This document shows, piece by piece, positions 8,615-17,107 of a stretch of DNA of 64,000 nucleotides. How positions within the stretch are numbered: position 1 is the stretch's first letter; every line of letters starts with the position of its first letter. The stretch is from NCBI RefSeq assembly GCF_041435015.1, contig NZ_CP107989.1, forward strand, positions 2,542,001-2,606,000. Direction: 5' to 3'. Source of the stretch: Streptomyces canus (GTDB lineage: Bacteria > Actinomycetota > Actinomycetes > Streptomycetales > Streptomycetaceae). Below the pieces are notes generated by a model that was not told where the DNA came from, searched no databases, and was given only the letters and a program-made list of their open reading frames with translations. Made by a program: the position numbers and the translations under genes.

Positions 8615-9328
8615 TCACACCTCCGCGGGTGAGCCGTCGAAGCGGTAGCCGACGCCCCACACGGTCTGGATCAGGCGGGGCCTGGCCGGGTCGTCCTCGA
8701 CCTTGCCCCTGAGCCGGCGCACATGGACGGTGACGGTCGACAGGTCGCCGAAGTCCCAGCCCCACACCTCGCGCATCAGGTCCTCGCGGCTGAAGACCCG
8801 GCCGGGGTGCCGCAGGAAGAAGGCGAGGAGGTCGAACTCCCGGATGGTGAGGGCGAGTTCGGTGCCGTCCTTGAGGGCGCGGCGGGCCGCCGGGTCCATC
8901 GAGAGTCCGGCGGCACCCAGGTGACCGGACGGCTGGGAGGGCCGGGAGCGGCGCAGCACGGACTCGACGCGCAGGACCAGTTCGCGGGGGCTGAACGGTT
9001 TGGTGACGTAGTCGTCGGCGCCGACCTCCAGGCCCAGGATGCGGTCGTCCTCGTCGCCGCGCGCGGTGAGCATGATGACCGGGACCGGCCCGCGCCCCCG
9101 CATCCGGCGGCACACCTCCAGGCCGTCCATGCCGGGCAGCATCAGGTCCAGGACCACGAGGTCCGGGCGGTGGGCGGCGGCGCGGGCGAGGGCGTCGGGG
9201 CCGTCGGCGGCCCGGTCCACGAGGTATCCGGCCCGGTCGAGGTAGCCGGCGACCACTTCGGCGACGGTGGGGTCGTCGTCGACGACGAGGACCCGGGGCC
9301 GGGTCTGTGCGTACTGCTGCTGCTCCAT
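8615..9328 (-). CDS. OmpR/PhoB-type response regulator
   Basis: 237 residues starting at the ATG at 9328 (MEQQQYAQ). The receiver domain contains DDD near residue 20, phospho-acceptor Asp61 in VVLDLMLPG and Lys in TKPFS; the winged-helix domain covers about 135-232. The open frame extends far upstream but that part reads as shadow sequence and lacks family similarity. It is followed after three bases by its histidine kinase gene. The 112 bp between this start and the GTG of the GT2 gene at 9441 must hold both divergent promoters. Confidence 0.92.
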   Translation of the reverse strand: MEQQQYAQTRPRVLVVDDDPTVAEVVAGYLDRAGYLVDRAADGPDALARAAAHRPDLVVLDLMLPGMDGLEVCRRMRGRGPVPVIMLTARGDEDDRILGLEVGADDYVTKPFSPRELVLRVESVLRRSRPSQPSGHLGAAGLSMDPAARRALKDGTELALTIREFDLLAFFLRHPGRVFSREDLMREVWGWDFGDLSTVTVHVRRLRGKVEDDPARPRLIQTVWGVGYRFDGSPAEV

Positions 9329-9440
9329 GCCGCAAGCCTCGCACCACGCGTGCGCATGTGCCGCCCACGGCCTCCGACGTCCTTGTTTCGTAAGGAGCCG
9401 GAGTCGGGTTCGTCCGTTTTGCGCTCGTAGGGTGAACGTC

Positions 9441-10142
9441 GTGACGACCCCTTCCCCAAACGAACCGGCGACGTCCGTGGACGTCGTGCTGCCCTGTCTC
9501 GACGAGGCCCGGGCCCTGCCCTGGGTGCTGGAACGCATCCCGCCCGGCTGGCGCGCTCTTGTCGTCGACAACGGCTCCACGGACGGCTCGGCCCGCATCG
9601 CCCACGCCCTCGGCGCGACCGTCCTCCGTGAGGAGCGGCGCGGTTTCGGCGCCGCCTGTCATGCGGGACTGACCGCGGCCACGGCCGACATCGTGTGCTT
9701 CTGCGACTGCGACGCCTCGCTGGACCCCTCGGACCTGGTGCCGTTCGTGGGCGAGGTGCTGGCCGGCGAGGCGGACCTCGTGCTCGGCCGGCGCCGTCCG
9801 CAGGCCCGCGGTGCCTGGCCGCCGCACGCCCGCGCGGGCAACCTCGCGCTCGCCCGGCTGCTGCGCCGCCGCACCGGTCTGCGCCTGCACGACCTGGGCC
9901 CGCTGCGCGCCGCCCGGCGCGAGCCGCTGCTCGCCCTCGGCCTCACGGACCGGCGCAGCGGCTACCCCCTCCAGATGGTGGTGCGGGCGGCCGACGCGGG
10001 CTGGCGGATCGCCGAGCACGACGTCCCGTACCGACCGCGTACCGGTGCCTCCAAGGTGACGGGCACCTGGCGGGGCACGTGGCAGGCGGTGCGGGACATG
10101 AGCCAGGTCCTCTCCGAGTCCGAGACGGGGGTGCGGGCGTGA
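9441..10142 (+). CDS. Family 2 glycosyltransferase
   Basis: 233 residues. GT-A fold GT2 enzyme: VDVVLPCLDEARALP at the start, VVDNGSTDGS nucleotide-binding strand and a CDCDASLDP acidic motif in place of the usual DxD. No membrane helix is evident, so it is likely soluble or peripheral. Start GTG 9441 is supported by a TAGGGT -10-like element ending seven bases upstream (leaderless pattern); GTG 9432 is an alternative. The last bases overlap the GTG of the DUF2064 gene. GT2 genes of this kind are often paired with DUF2064 transferases; the acceptor is unknown. Confidence 0.87.
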   Translation: MTTPSPNEPATSVDVVLPCLDEARALPWVLERIPPGWRALVVDNGSTDGSARIAHALGATVLREERRGFGAACHAGLTAATADIVCFCDCDASLDPSDLVPFVGEVLAGEADLVLGRRRPQARGAWPPHARAGNLALARLLRRRTGLRLHDLGPLRAARREPLLALGLTDRRSGYPLQMVVRAADAGWRIAEHDVPYRPRTGASKVTGTWRGTWQAVRDMSQVLSESETGVRA

Positions 10143-10747
10143 CCACGCTGCTCGTCATCGCCAAGGAGCCGCGGCCGGGGCGGGTCAAGACCCGGCTCAC
10201 CCCGCCGTTCACCCCCGAGGAGGCGGCCGCGCTGGCCGAGGCGTCCCTCGCGGACACCCTCGACGTCGTGGCCCGCACCCCGGCCCGCCGCCGGGTCCTG
10301 GTCCTGGAGGGCGCGCCGGGCCCCTGGCTGCCGCCGGGCTTCGATGTCGTACGGCAGTGCGCGGGCGGCCTCGACGAACGGCTGGCCGCGGCCTTCGCGG
10401 GCTGCGACGGCCCGGCCCTCCTCATCGGGATGGACACGCCCCAGGTGACTCCGGAACTGCTCACGGTGGACTTCGCCGACTGCGAGGCGTACTTCGGGCC
10501 GGCCGAGGACGGCGGCTTCTGGGCACTGGGTCTGGCGCGACCGGATCCGTCCCTGCTGCGCGGGGTGCCGATGTCGACACCCCGGACCGGAGCGGCCCAG
10601 CGCGCCCGCCTGAGCGGCCTGCGGGTACGGCAGTTGCCGCCGCTGCGGGACGTGGACACGGCGTACGACGCCGAGCTGGTGGCCAAGGCGGCACCGGGCG
10701 GACGGTTCGCGGCGGAGCTGGAACGACTCGCGGGGGCGGGGCGATGA
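10139..10747 (+). CDS. DUF2064 (TIGR04282-type) transferase
   Basis: 202 residues beginning at GTG 10139, which overlaps the GT2 stop by four bases. The N-terminal KEPRPGRVKTRLTPP motif, the LLIGMDTPQ segment and the GPAEDGGFWALGL segment are hallmarks of the DUF2064/CofC-like nucleotidyl- or glycosyl-transferase fold. Members are annotated as glycosyltransferases but their reaction is not established. ATGA overlap with the following methyltransferase gene shows translational coupling, so GT2, DUF2064 and methyltransferase form one operon. Confidence 0.87.
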   Translation: MTTLLVIAKEPRPGRVKTRLTPPFTPEEAAALAEASLADTLDVVARTPARRRVLVLEGAPGPWLPPGFDVVRQCAGGLDERLAAAFAGCDGPALLIGMDTPQVTPELLTVDFADCEAYFGPAEDGGFWALGLARPDPSLLRGVPMSTPRTGAAQRARLSGLRVRQLPPLRDVDTAYDAELVAKAAPGGRFAAELERLAGAGR

Positions 10748-12144
10748 GGGGGCCGGGGGTCGACGTCGCTGCACGGATCGCGGAGGCGGGGCCCCTGCGG
10801 GCGGACGGCGAGAGCGGAGCCGGCCCCGAGTCGCGCGGCGAGGCCGAGAGCCCGCGGCGGAGCGGGATCGGCCGGCAGCGAGACGCCGACCGAGCACCAC
10901 GAGAACCGAACCTGACCCCCACGCCCGGCACCGGGCCACCCGGCACGAACACGCAAGCCCGAGCGGACAGCACCGAGCAGCGGCGACAGCCGGCCACGGC
11001 CACCGCGACCGACACACGTGCCGGAGCCCGACCACCGGGCCCCGGCACGGGCTCCCAAACCGACACCCCACGGCCGCAGACGCACAACCACGAGCAGCGA
11101 CGGAAGCCGGCCACGGCCGCAACGACCGACACCCGGCCCGCACCCCGACCGCCCGGACCCGACACCGGCGCCCAGGCCAACAACCCACGGCCGCCGACGG
11201 ACAACCACGAGCAGCGGCGACAGCCGGCCACAGCCGCAACGACCGACACCCGGCCCGGACCCCGACCGCCCGGACCCGACACCGGCGCCCAGGCCGACAC
11301 CCCACGACCGCCGACGGACAGCTCCGAGCGGCGACGGAAGCCGGTCACGGCCGCCGCCACCGGCACACGGACCGGGGCCTGGCCGCATGCCACGGACGCC
11401 CCGTCCCACGACGGCACCTGGTCCGCCGACCCCTATGCACAGGCCCTCCGCACCGGTCAGGGCCCCCTGTTCCTGCGCCGCTCCGACGGATGGCTGCTGC
11501 TGCTCGAACTGGAGCGGTGGTGCGCGGCCGCGGATGCCGCGGATCTGGAGGTGTTGCGGCGCTGCGAGGGCGCGGTGCTGGATGTCGGCTGTGGTCCGGG
11601 GCGGCTCGTCGCCGCGCTCGGTGCCCGCGGCCGGCGGGTGCTCGGCATCGACGTGAGCGAGGCGGCCGTCGCACGGACCGTCGCGCTCGGCGGGCAGGCC
11701 CTTCGGCGGTCCGTCTTCGAGTCCTTGCCGGGCGAGGGCCGCTGGGGCACCGCGCTGCTGATCGACGGCAACGTCGGCATCGGCGGCGACCCGCCGGCCC
11801 TGCTCGACCGGATGTCCCAACTCCTCGCCCCAGGAGGACTGTTGATCGCGGAGACGGTCACCGACCCGGACGTCGACGAGCGGGTCCAGGTGCGGGTCAC
11901 CGATGCCCGGGGAGCCACCGGCAACCCGTTCCCGTGGGCCCGGCTCGGCAGCCCGGCCCTGCTGCGGCACGCGCCCCGCACCGACTGGGCACCCGTGGAT
12001 CAGTGGACGGCGGGCGGCCGTTCCTTCGTGTCCCTGCGCCGCCGTACGACGAAGACCACCGCCGAGCCACCGAACAGCACGGCCGTCACCAGCAGCCAGC
12101 GGGCCAGGAAGCCGTCCGGTGACAGGCCGGTCGCGGAGGCGTAA
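10744..12144 (+). CDS. Class I SAM methyltransferase with long repetitive N-terminal insertion
   Basis: 466 residues. The methyltransferase proper starts about residue 225 (WSADPYAQALRTG) and has the SAM-binding motif VLDVGCGPGR near residue 280 and GIDVSEAAV after it. The preceding 200 or so residues are Pro/Thr/Arg-rich and disordered, built largely of a 39-residue repeat (about residues 78-215) encoded by a 117-bp tandem repeat. Such an extension is not expected for the family. The 3' end is also odd: the frame runs 145 bp into the convergent gene at 12000-12437, giving a basic tail after SFVSLRRR, where relatives would be expected to stop. Translationally coupled to DUF2064 by ATGA. Confidence 0.82.
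   Translation: MRGPGVDVAARIAEAGPLRADGESGAGPESRGEAESPRRSGIGRQRDADRAPREPNLTPTPGTGPPGTNTQARADSTEQRRQPATATATDTRAGARPPGPGTGSQTDTPRPQTHNHEQRRKPATAATTDTRPAPRPPGPDTGAQANNPRPPTDNHEQRRQPATAATTDTRPGPRPPGPDTGAQADTPRPPTDSSERRRKPVTAAATGTRTGAWPHATDAPSHDGTWSADPYAQALRTGQGPLFLRRSDGWLLLLELERWCAAADAADLEVLRRCEGAVLDVGCGPGRLVAALGARGRRVLGIDVSEAAVARTVALGGQALRRSVFESLPGEGRWGTALLIDGNVGIGGDPPALLDRMSQLLAPGGLLIAETVTDPDVDERVQVRVTDARGATGNPFPWARLGSPALLRHAPRTDWAPVDQWTAGGRSFVSLRRRTTKTTAEPPNSTAVTSSQRARKPSGDRPVAEA
10975..11400 (+). repeat. 117-bp imperfect tandem repeat inside the methyltransferase gene
   Basis: Repeat units begin at 10975, 11092, 11209 and 11326, each exactly 117 bp apart; the fourth is partial. Each encodes a 39-residue unit that starts EQRR(K/Q)PAT and contains ARPPGPDTG-like and PRPPTD-like segments. 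The period is a multiple of three, so copy number can change without breaking the frame. Confidence 0.93.
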
Positions 12145-12437
12145 CGGTCCGCGACCTGCCCGCTGATCAGCGGGAACCACACGAGCAGGAGCAGGAGAGA
12201 GAGGGCGGCGGGGACCCGCACGTACAGCACGTGCCGCCCCGCCGTCTTCACGAGCGCCCGGTCCGCCGCCGCGTACAGCGGCAGCAGCACCACGTCGTGC
12301 ACCACGGCCGCCCCCACGAACCACAGCGCGACTCCGAACCAGTCCCCCGCGAGGAGCCGCACCCCCGCGTATCCCGCGAGGGCGAACGAGCAGACGAGCA
12401 GGAGGAGTTGGAGAGGGTTGCCGAGAGGGATCCGCAT
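12000..12437 (-). CDS. Small integral membrane protein next to molybdopterin oxidoreductase
   Basis: 145 residues with about four hydrophobic helices (about 9-28, 33-56, 72-92, 110-130) and a basic C-terminal tail. I do not recognise a characterised family. The ATG (12437) overlaps the TGA of the molybdopterin oxidoreductase gene by one base, so it is translated with it and may be a membrane partner of that enzyme. Its last 145 bp overlap the 3' end of the convergent methyltransferase frame. Confidence 0.75.
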   Translation of the reverse strand: MRIPLGNPLQLLLLVCSFALAGYAGVRLLAGDWFGVALWFVGAAVVHDVVLLPLYAAADRALVKTAGRHVLYVRVPAALSLLLLLVWFPLISGQVADRYASATGLSPDGFLARWLLVTAVLFGGSAVVFVVRRRRDTKERPPAVH

Positions 12438-13663
12438 CACAGGTCTCCGAACGTCAGCCGGGCCACCCACTTGGTGTTGAGCACACCGGGCGCCGCGGGC
12501 ACGATGATCCGGGCCGGGTGGCCGTGGTCGGGGGTCAGGTCCTCGCCGTTGACGGACAGAGCCAGCAGGGACCGCGGATCGGCGACCTGGTTGGCGCGCA
12601 GGGCGGCCCGCCGGAAGGCACCGTGCCGTTGCAGCGACTCCACGAAGACGTCCGGCGGATCGTCCTCGTACCCGACGAGCGCCGCGAGGTCCCGCAGACG
12701 TACCCCGCGCCACCACTGATCCGAGGTGGACCATCCCTCCACACAGGCGATGGGCAACGCCGAGCTGTGCAAGGGAAGTCGGAGGAGTTCCGCGCGGCCG
12801 AGCCGGACGGTGCGCCCCGCACGCCCCACGACGACGAGCCGCCAGGCCTCCTCGCTCGTCTCACCCGGATCGATCCCCGCGTATGCGGCGGTCTTGTTGA
12901 TCTGGAACCCTCCCGGCCCGGAGCCGGGTTCGGCGCCCCCGTGCGGGGCGAGCAGGGCGGTTCTGCGGAGTACGCCGTCGAAGCTCTGCCCGGCCGTGGT
13001 GACGAACAGCAGCAGCGAGCCGCTCCCGACGAACCAGAGGGCGCCGCGCCGGGACACCGTCGGCCGGGCGGGGTCCGGAGAGACCAACTCGGTCTTCTCC
13101 TCACGGAGTTGGCGCAGATTCCGCCAGGCGAGCGGCATCTTCAGGACGGCATGAGCGACGAACGCGCTGAAGAACACCCACGCCCCGTAGAAGTGCAGGG
13201 GATAGAAGGAGCCCGGGAAGACGTAGTCCAACTGGACGTTGAGCACTCCGGTCACGAACTCGAACAGGGCGCCGCCGACGAGCAGCAGCAACGAGAGCCG
13301 TTCCAGGGCGTGCGCGAGGGACCGCGCGGGCGGCAGCGTGAACAGCTTCGGTACGACCGACCACAGCTTGGCCAGCAGGACGGGGATCAGGGTGATGCCG
13401 AGGGTGACGTGGACGCCCTGGTTCAGCCGGTACAGCCAGTGCGGGTCGGTCGGCCAGGAGAAGAGGTAGAAGCCGAGGAGGCCCTTGTCCGGGGTCTTGT
13501 CGTTCACCGGCGAGAGGTCCGGGTTGTAGGCGGCGTACGACAGCAGCCCTGTCACGAACAGCAGAGTGATCCCGCCGAGGAGGACGACTCCGAGGACCGA
13601 GGTGAGCCAGGGGCCGCGCAGCGGACTGCGCCAGAAGGAGGGTGCGAAGGGAGACCGTGCCAT
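12437..13663 (-). CDS. Membrane-anchored molybdopterin-dependent oxidoreductase (SUOX fold)
   Basis: 408 residues. The N-terminal part has about four or five transmembrane helices in a cytochrome b561-like arrangement (residues 20-205, with histidines at helix ends), followed by the sulfite-oxidase-type molybdopterin domain (about 265-405). Cys307 in IACVEGWS is the expected molybdenum ligand; DHGHPARIIVPAAPG is the family segment near the end. Fusion of a haem-like membrane domain to the molybdenum domain suggests electron exchange with the membrane. ATG start at 13663. Substrate unknown. It is the first gene of a two-gene leftward operon and is divergent from the 439-aa membrane protein. 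Confidence 0.87.
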   Translation of the reverse strand: MARSPFAPSFWRSPLRGPWLTSVLGVVLLGGITLLFVTGLLSYAAYNPDLSPVNDKTPDKGLLGFYLFSWPTDPHWLYRLNQGVHVTLGITLIPVLLAKLWSVVPKLFTLPPARSLAHALERLSLLLLVGGALFEFVTGVLNVQLDYVFPGSFYPLHFYGAWVFFSAFVAHAVLKMPLAWRNLRQLREEKTELVSPDPARPTVSRRGALWFVGSGSLLLFVTTAGQSFDGVLRRTALLAPHGGAEPGSGPGGFQINKTAAYAGIDPGETSEEAWRLVVVGRAGRTVRLGRAELLRLPLHSSALPIACVEGWSTSDQWWRGVRLRDLAALVGYEDDPPDVFVESLQRHGAFRRAALRANQVADPRSLLALSVNGEDLTPDHGHPARIIVPAAPGVLNTKWVARLTFGDL

Positions 13664-13777
13664 GCCCCGACGGTAGGCCCGCGCCACCGGGGAAACGGGC
13701 CCGCGAACCATGACGAAACTCTGACGTCCTCGCATGTCAGCCGTCCGGGGGAGGTCGTGCGGCCTAGCGTCGTCCGC

Positions 13778-15097
13778 GTGAACCGGGACCTCCTTCGTGA
13801 CCTGTACGCGGCCGTGTGCGCCGCGCTCCTCGTGCTGGCCGCCGTACTGGTCGGCACGGCGATCCAGCACCGGGACGGCTCGCTGCGTGTCGGCTGGCCG
13901 CCGCTGCTGGCGAGCTGGGACCCGCATGTAGGCCCCGGCACACCTGCCGCGGTGGTCGTCGCGGCCGCCATGGTGGCGTACGGCCCCTCGCTGGCGGCCC
14001 GCCTCCCCTGGCGCCCGCTGCTGCTCACCGTGTGGGGCGCGGGCATGGCCTGGACGTGGTCGCTGGCCCTCGTGGACGGTTGGCACCGGGGCGTCGCCGG
14101 GCAGCTCACCACCAGGAACGAGTACCTCCCGGCCGTCGGTCGCTTCCACGACATCCCGGCGGCCCTGCGGGACTTCACCCGGCACATCCTGATCGGCTCG
14201 CCGGACAGCTGGGGCGCCCATGTCGCGGGACATCCCCCGGGCGCCACCCTCACCTTCGTCCTGCTCGACCGGATCGGGCTGGGTGGCGGGGGCTGGGCGG
14301 GGACCTGGTGCATCACCATCGGCACGACCGCGGCGGTCGCGGTCCTGGTCGCCGTACGGACTCTCGCCGACGAGTCGCTCGCCCGCCGCGCCGCGCCCTT
14401 CCTGGTCCTGGCCCCGGCCGCGGTCTGGGTGGGCACGTCGGCCGACGGGTACTTCGCGGCGGTGGCCGCGTGGGCGGTGGCGCTGCTCGCCCTTGCGGTG
14501 CGGGGGGTCCGGCCGGGTCTGAACGGCTTCTGCTCGGGGTTGTTGTTCGGGCTGACCGTCTATCTGTCGTACGGCCTGACGCTGATGGCCGTCGTCGCGG
14601 GGGCGGTGGTGTGGGCCGGGTCCTCCCGTCGGCGGCCGCTGTTGTTCGCCCTGGCCGGTTTCGTGGTCGTGCCGGCGGTCTTCACCGCGCTGGGGTTCGA
14701 GTGGTGGGAGGGGTATCGGATTCTCGTCACCCGCTACTACCAGGGGGCGGGCGGGGTTCGGCCGTACGGGTACTGGGTGTGGGCGAATCTGGCGTGCACG
14801 GTGCTGATCGTGGGGCCGGCGACGGTGGCGGGGGTGCGGCGGGCTGTCCCGCGCCTCCGCCCGGCACCCCCGAACCGTGCTGATCGTCGGCTGGGCCTGC
14901 TGGTGGCGGCCGCTCTCCTGGCCCTGCTCGTCGCGGATCTGTCCGGGATGAGCAAGGCGGAGACCGAGCGGATCTGGTTGCCGTTCGCGGTGTGGCTGTT
15001 GCCGGCGTGCGCGTTTCTGACGGGGGTGCGGGGGTGGCTGGTCGGACAGGCCGTACTCGGGCTGCTCATCAACCACCTGTTGGTCACGGGGTGGTGA
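13778..15097 (+). CDS. Multipass integral membrane protein, GT-C-like
   Basis: 439 residues from GTG 13778, which follows a TAGCGT -10-like element by seven bases (leaderless pattern). About ten to twelve transmembrane helices and a long extracytoplasmic loop after the second or third helix (NEYLPAVGRFHD ... HVAGHPPGATL). This topology, with a first loop rich in polar residues, is seen in polyprenyl-phosphate-dependent GT-C glycosyltransferases, but I cannot identify a firm catalytic motif. The neighbouring GT2 and DUF2064 genes make a role in a membrane glycan plausible. The frame extends upstream over the divergent gene, but that part is shadow. Confidence 0.75.
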   Translation: MNRDLLRDLYAAVCAALLVLAAVLVGTAIQHRDGSLRVGWPPLLASWDPHVGPGTPAAVVVAAAMVAYGPSLAARLPWRPLLLTVWGAGMAWTWSLALVDGWHRGVAGQLTTRNEYLPAVGRFHDIPAALRDFTRHILIGSPDSWGAHVAGHPPGATLTFVLLDRIGLGGGGWAGTWCITIGTTAAVAVLVAVRTLADESLARRAAPFLVLAPAAVWVGTSADGYFAAVAAWAVALLALAVRGVRPGLNGFCSGLLFGLTVYLSYGLTLMAVVAGAVVWAGSSRRRPLLFALAGFVVVPAVFTALGFEWWEGYRILVTRYYQGAGGVRPYGYWVWANLACTVLIVGPATVAGVRRAVPRLRPAPPNRADRRLGLLVAAALLALLVADLSGMSKAETERIWLPFAVWLLPACAFLTGVRGWLVGQAVLGLLINHLLVTGW

Positions 15098-15190
15098 GGC
15101 GCCTCGGCTTCTGTACGGCGGCGGCCAGGTGCTCCAGGACCGGGGCCGGACCGGCGCACCCGCACGGCCGATCCGGTCGAAGGGAACGGG

Positions 15191-16327
15191 TCAGCAGGTG
15201 GCCACGCCGTCCAGCCAGGCCGGGCCCTTGATGTAGATGTTGGTCATCCACGAGCCGTCGGTCAGCTTCGACCAGGCGTCGTTGGTGTAGCCCTCGGCCG
15301 TCACCTCCTGGGCGTGCTTCTGGCAGACCACGTTGACCGTGGTCGGCTGCGCGAAGTAGTCGACCACGCCGGCGTTGACGTTCGGCTCGCTGTGGGTGCG
15401 CACCCCGGTGCCCCAGGTCTGGAAGGCCTTGCTGCCACCGGACGGCGGCGGGGTGCTGCTGCCGCCGCAGTCCGGGATGCCGGGCAGCCACGCCGGGCCC
15501 TTGATGTAGATGTTGGTCACCCACGAGCCGTCGGCGAGCTTGGCCCAGGCGTCGTTGGTGTAGCCCTCGGCGGTCACGGTCTCCGCGTGCTGCTGGCACT
15601 GGACGGACACCTGGGTCGGTCCGGGGAAGGTGTCGACGACGGCGGAGCCCACGCTCGGCGTCCTGTGCGTGCGCACACCGGTGCCCCAGGTCTCGAAGAC
15701 CGTGCCGCCGTTCGCGGGCGGCGGTACGGGGGTGCCGGAGCCGTTGATCCGGATCGCGCCCGCGTAGTCTCCGCCGGTGCGCACGGACGTGACCCTGATG
15801 TGGGTGCCCGACTCGTACGCCTCGACCATCTGGCCGCCGCCCAGGTACATGGCGACGTGGTGGATGTGCCCGCTGCCCCAGAACATCAGGTCGCCCGGCA
15901 GCAGCGGGGCGGTGCCCTGCCCGGCGGAGAACCGGGCGGAGGCCTGCGAGCTGTGGTACTGGTCGTCGGCCGTGCCGTTGAGCAGGTCCTTGCCGGTCGC
16001 CCGGTAGTACGCGTACCGCATCAGGCCCGAGCAGTCGAAGCCCTTGCGCTCGCCGTCGTGGAGGCTGTCCGGGTCGGAGCCGTCGTAGTAGCCGTAGCTG
16101 GCGCCGGGTGTGGCCGCGTGGCCGCCGCCCCAGCTGTACCAGACGCCGATCTGCGAACAGGCCGCGTCGACGGCGGCCTGAGCCGTGGCCGAGGCGCCGG
16201 GCGCGAGGACACCGCAGGTGGCGTCCTGGGCGGCGTGGGCCGGGGCGGAGAAGAACGCGGTGAGCGCCAGCGCCGAGGCGCCCAGGAGCGCGCCGCTGGT
16301 CCGACGGCGCGTACTGATGGTCTTCAA
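15191..16327 (-). CDS. Secreted NlpC/P60 (C40) peptidase with two SH3-like C-terminal repeats
   Basis: 378 residues from a TTG start at 16327, chosen because AAGGAAGAG lies at ideal spacing and because the signal peptide (KTISTRRR then a hydrophobic run to AHAAQDA, about 1-34) starts there; upstream ATG candidates give no signal sequence. The NlpC/P60 domain (about 48-205) has catalytic Cys99 in FDCSG and His157 in HHVAMY. It would cut peptidoglycan stem peptides outside the cell. Two roughly 80-residue repeats follow (about 210-285 and 300-378), each with TWGTGVRTH and VTAEGYTNDAW and TNIYIKGPAWL, likely wall-binding SH3-like domains. Downstream of a terminator, so expressed alone. Confidence 0.92.
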   Translation of the reverse strand: MKTISTRRRTSGALLGASALALTAFFSAPAHAAQDATCGVLAPGASATAQAAVDAACSQIGVWYSWGGGHAATPGASYGYYDGSDPDSLHDGERKGFDCSGLMRYAYYRATGKDLLNGTADDQYHSSQASARFSAGQGTAPLLPGDLMFWGSGHIHHVAMYLGGGQMVEAYESGTHIRVTSVRTGGDYAGAIRINGSGTPVPPPANGGTVFETWGTGVRTHRTPSVGSAVVDTFPGPTQVSVQCQQHAETVTAEGYTNDAWAKLADGSWVTNIYIKGPAWLPGIPDCGGSSTPPPSGGSKAFQTWGTGVRTHSEPNVNAGVVDYFAQPTTVNVVCQKHAQEVTAEGYTNDAWSKLTDGSWMTNIYIKGPAWLDGVATC

Positions 16328-16395
16328 GGGACTCTTCCTTCGTCGAGGTGGCGTCAGCGGGAGGCCGGTGACACCGGTGGGAGAAGCGGAAACGC

Positions 16396-16432
16396 GGGTG
16401 GCACACCCCACCCCCGTGGAGGTGTGCCACCC
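16396..16432. terminator. Hairpin terminator downstream of sigma factor gene
   Basis: Perfect 12-bp inverted repeat GGGTGGCACACC (16396-16407) and GGTGTGCCACCC (16421-16432) between the sigma factor gene and the NlpC/P60 gene, both on the minus strand. A second smaller palindrome (AGGGCCGG / CCGGCCCT) lies next to the sigma stop codon. Confidence 0.75.
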
Positions 16433-16451
16433 GGCCAGGGCCGGTCCGGCC

Positions 16452-17021
16452 CTAGTTGTGGAGAGCGGCACGCATCTTGGCGAGGCCGCGCAGGCGGTTG
16501 CGCTGGACCGTGCCGCGGTGGGCGCCGAGGCGCTCGCCGGCCGTGTCGTGGGTGAGTCCCTCCAGGTCCACGAGGATCACCGCGGCGGCCTCCTTCTCGG
16601 AGAGCATGCCGAGCAGCGCGAGCGCCGTCGCGGAGGCCTCGTAGGAGGCGAGTCCGCCGTCCCAGCCGGCTTCCGGCAGCTGGTCCGTGGTGCGCTCGCG
16701 GCGGGAGGGGTGCTGCCAGGAGTCGCGCAACAGGTTGAGGGCCACGGCGCAGGTGTAGGCGTACGGATGCTGCTGCCGCGTCAGGCTCTGGGAGCGGGCC
16801 CGCCGGGAGAGCCGCAGATAGGTCTCCTGGAGCAGGTCGTCGGCGTCGTGCGGATTGCCCGTCAGTGCGAGCAGCCGTCGTCGCAGACGTGGCATGTCGG
16901 CCGTGAAGGACGCGTCGAAGTCTCCCGGGGTCATCCGGTTGTCCGGGCTCATCCGGTTGTCCGGGCCCGTCCGGTTGTCGGCCTCGCGCGGCGGTGGCGG
17001 ACAGGTGGCGTGGCTGTGCAT
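16452..17021 (-). CDS. ECF-like RNA polymerase sigma factor
   Basis: 189 residues from the ATG at 17021, which has AAGGGGG upstream. Region 2 is visible at about residues 40-85 (PHDADDLLQETYLRLSRRA) and region 4 at about 130-180 (LSEKEAAAVILVDLEGLTHDTAGERLG then a recognition helix HRGTVQRNRLRGLAKMR). Length and two-domain layout fit group 4 sigma factors. The N-terminus has a threefold PDNRMSPDNRM-like repeat. No anti-sigma gene is adjacent; the closest neighbours are wall enzymes on the same strand (VanX-like upstream, NlpC/P60 downstream), so a cell-envelope regulon is a reasonable guess. Confidence 0.85.
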   Translation of the reverse strand: MHSHATCPPPPREADNRTGPDNRMSPDNRMTPGDFDASFTADMPRLRRRLLALTGNPHDADDLLQETYLRLSRRARSQSLTRQQHPYAYTCAVALNLLRDSWQHPSRRERTTDQLPEAGWDGGLASYEASATALALLGMLSEKEAAAVILVDLEGLTHDTAGERLGAHRGTVQRNRLRGLAKMRAALHN

Positions 17022-17107
17022 TTCTTTCCCCCTTGCGGTGATCCTCGCGGCGATCCCTTGCGGTGATCCCCTCGTGGTGTCCTTGGTGCGCTGTCCCGCT
17101 CCGGTGG

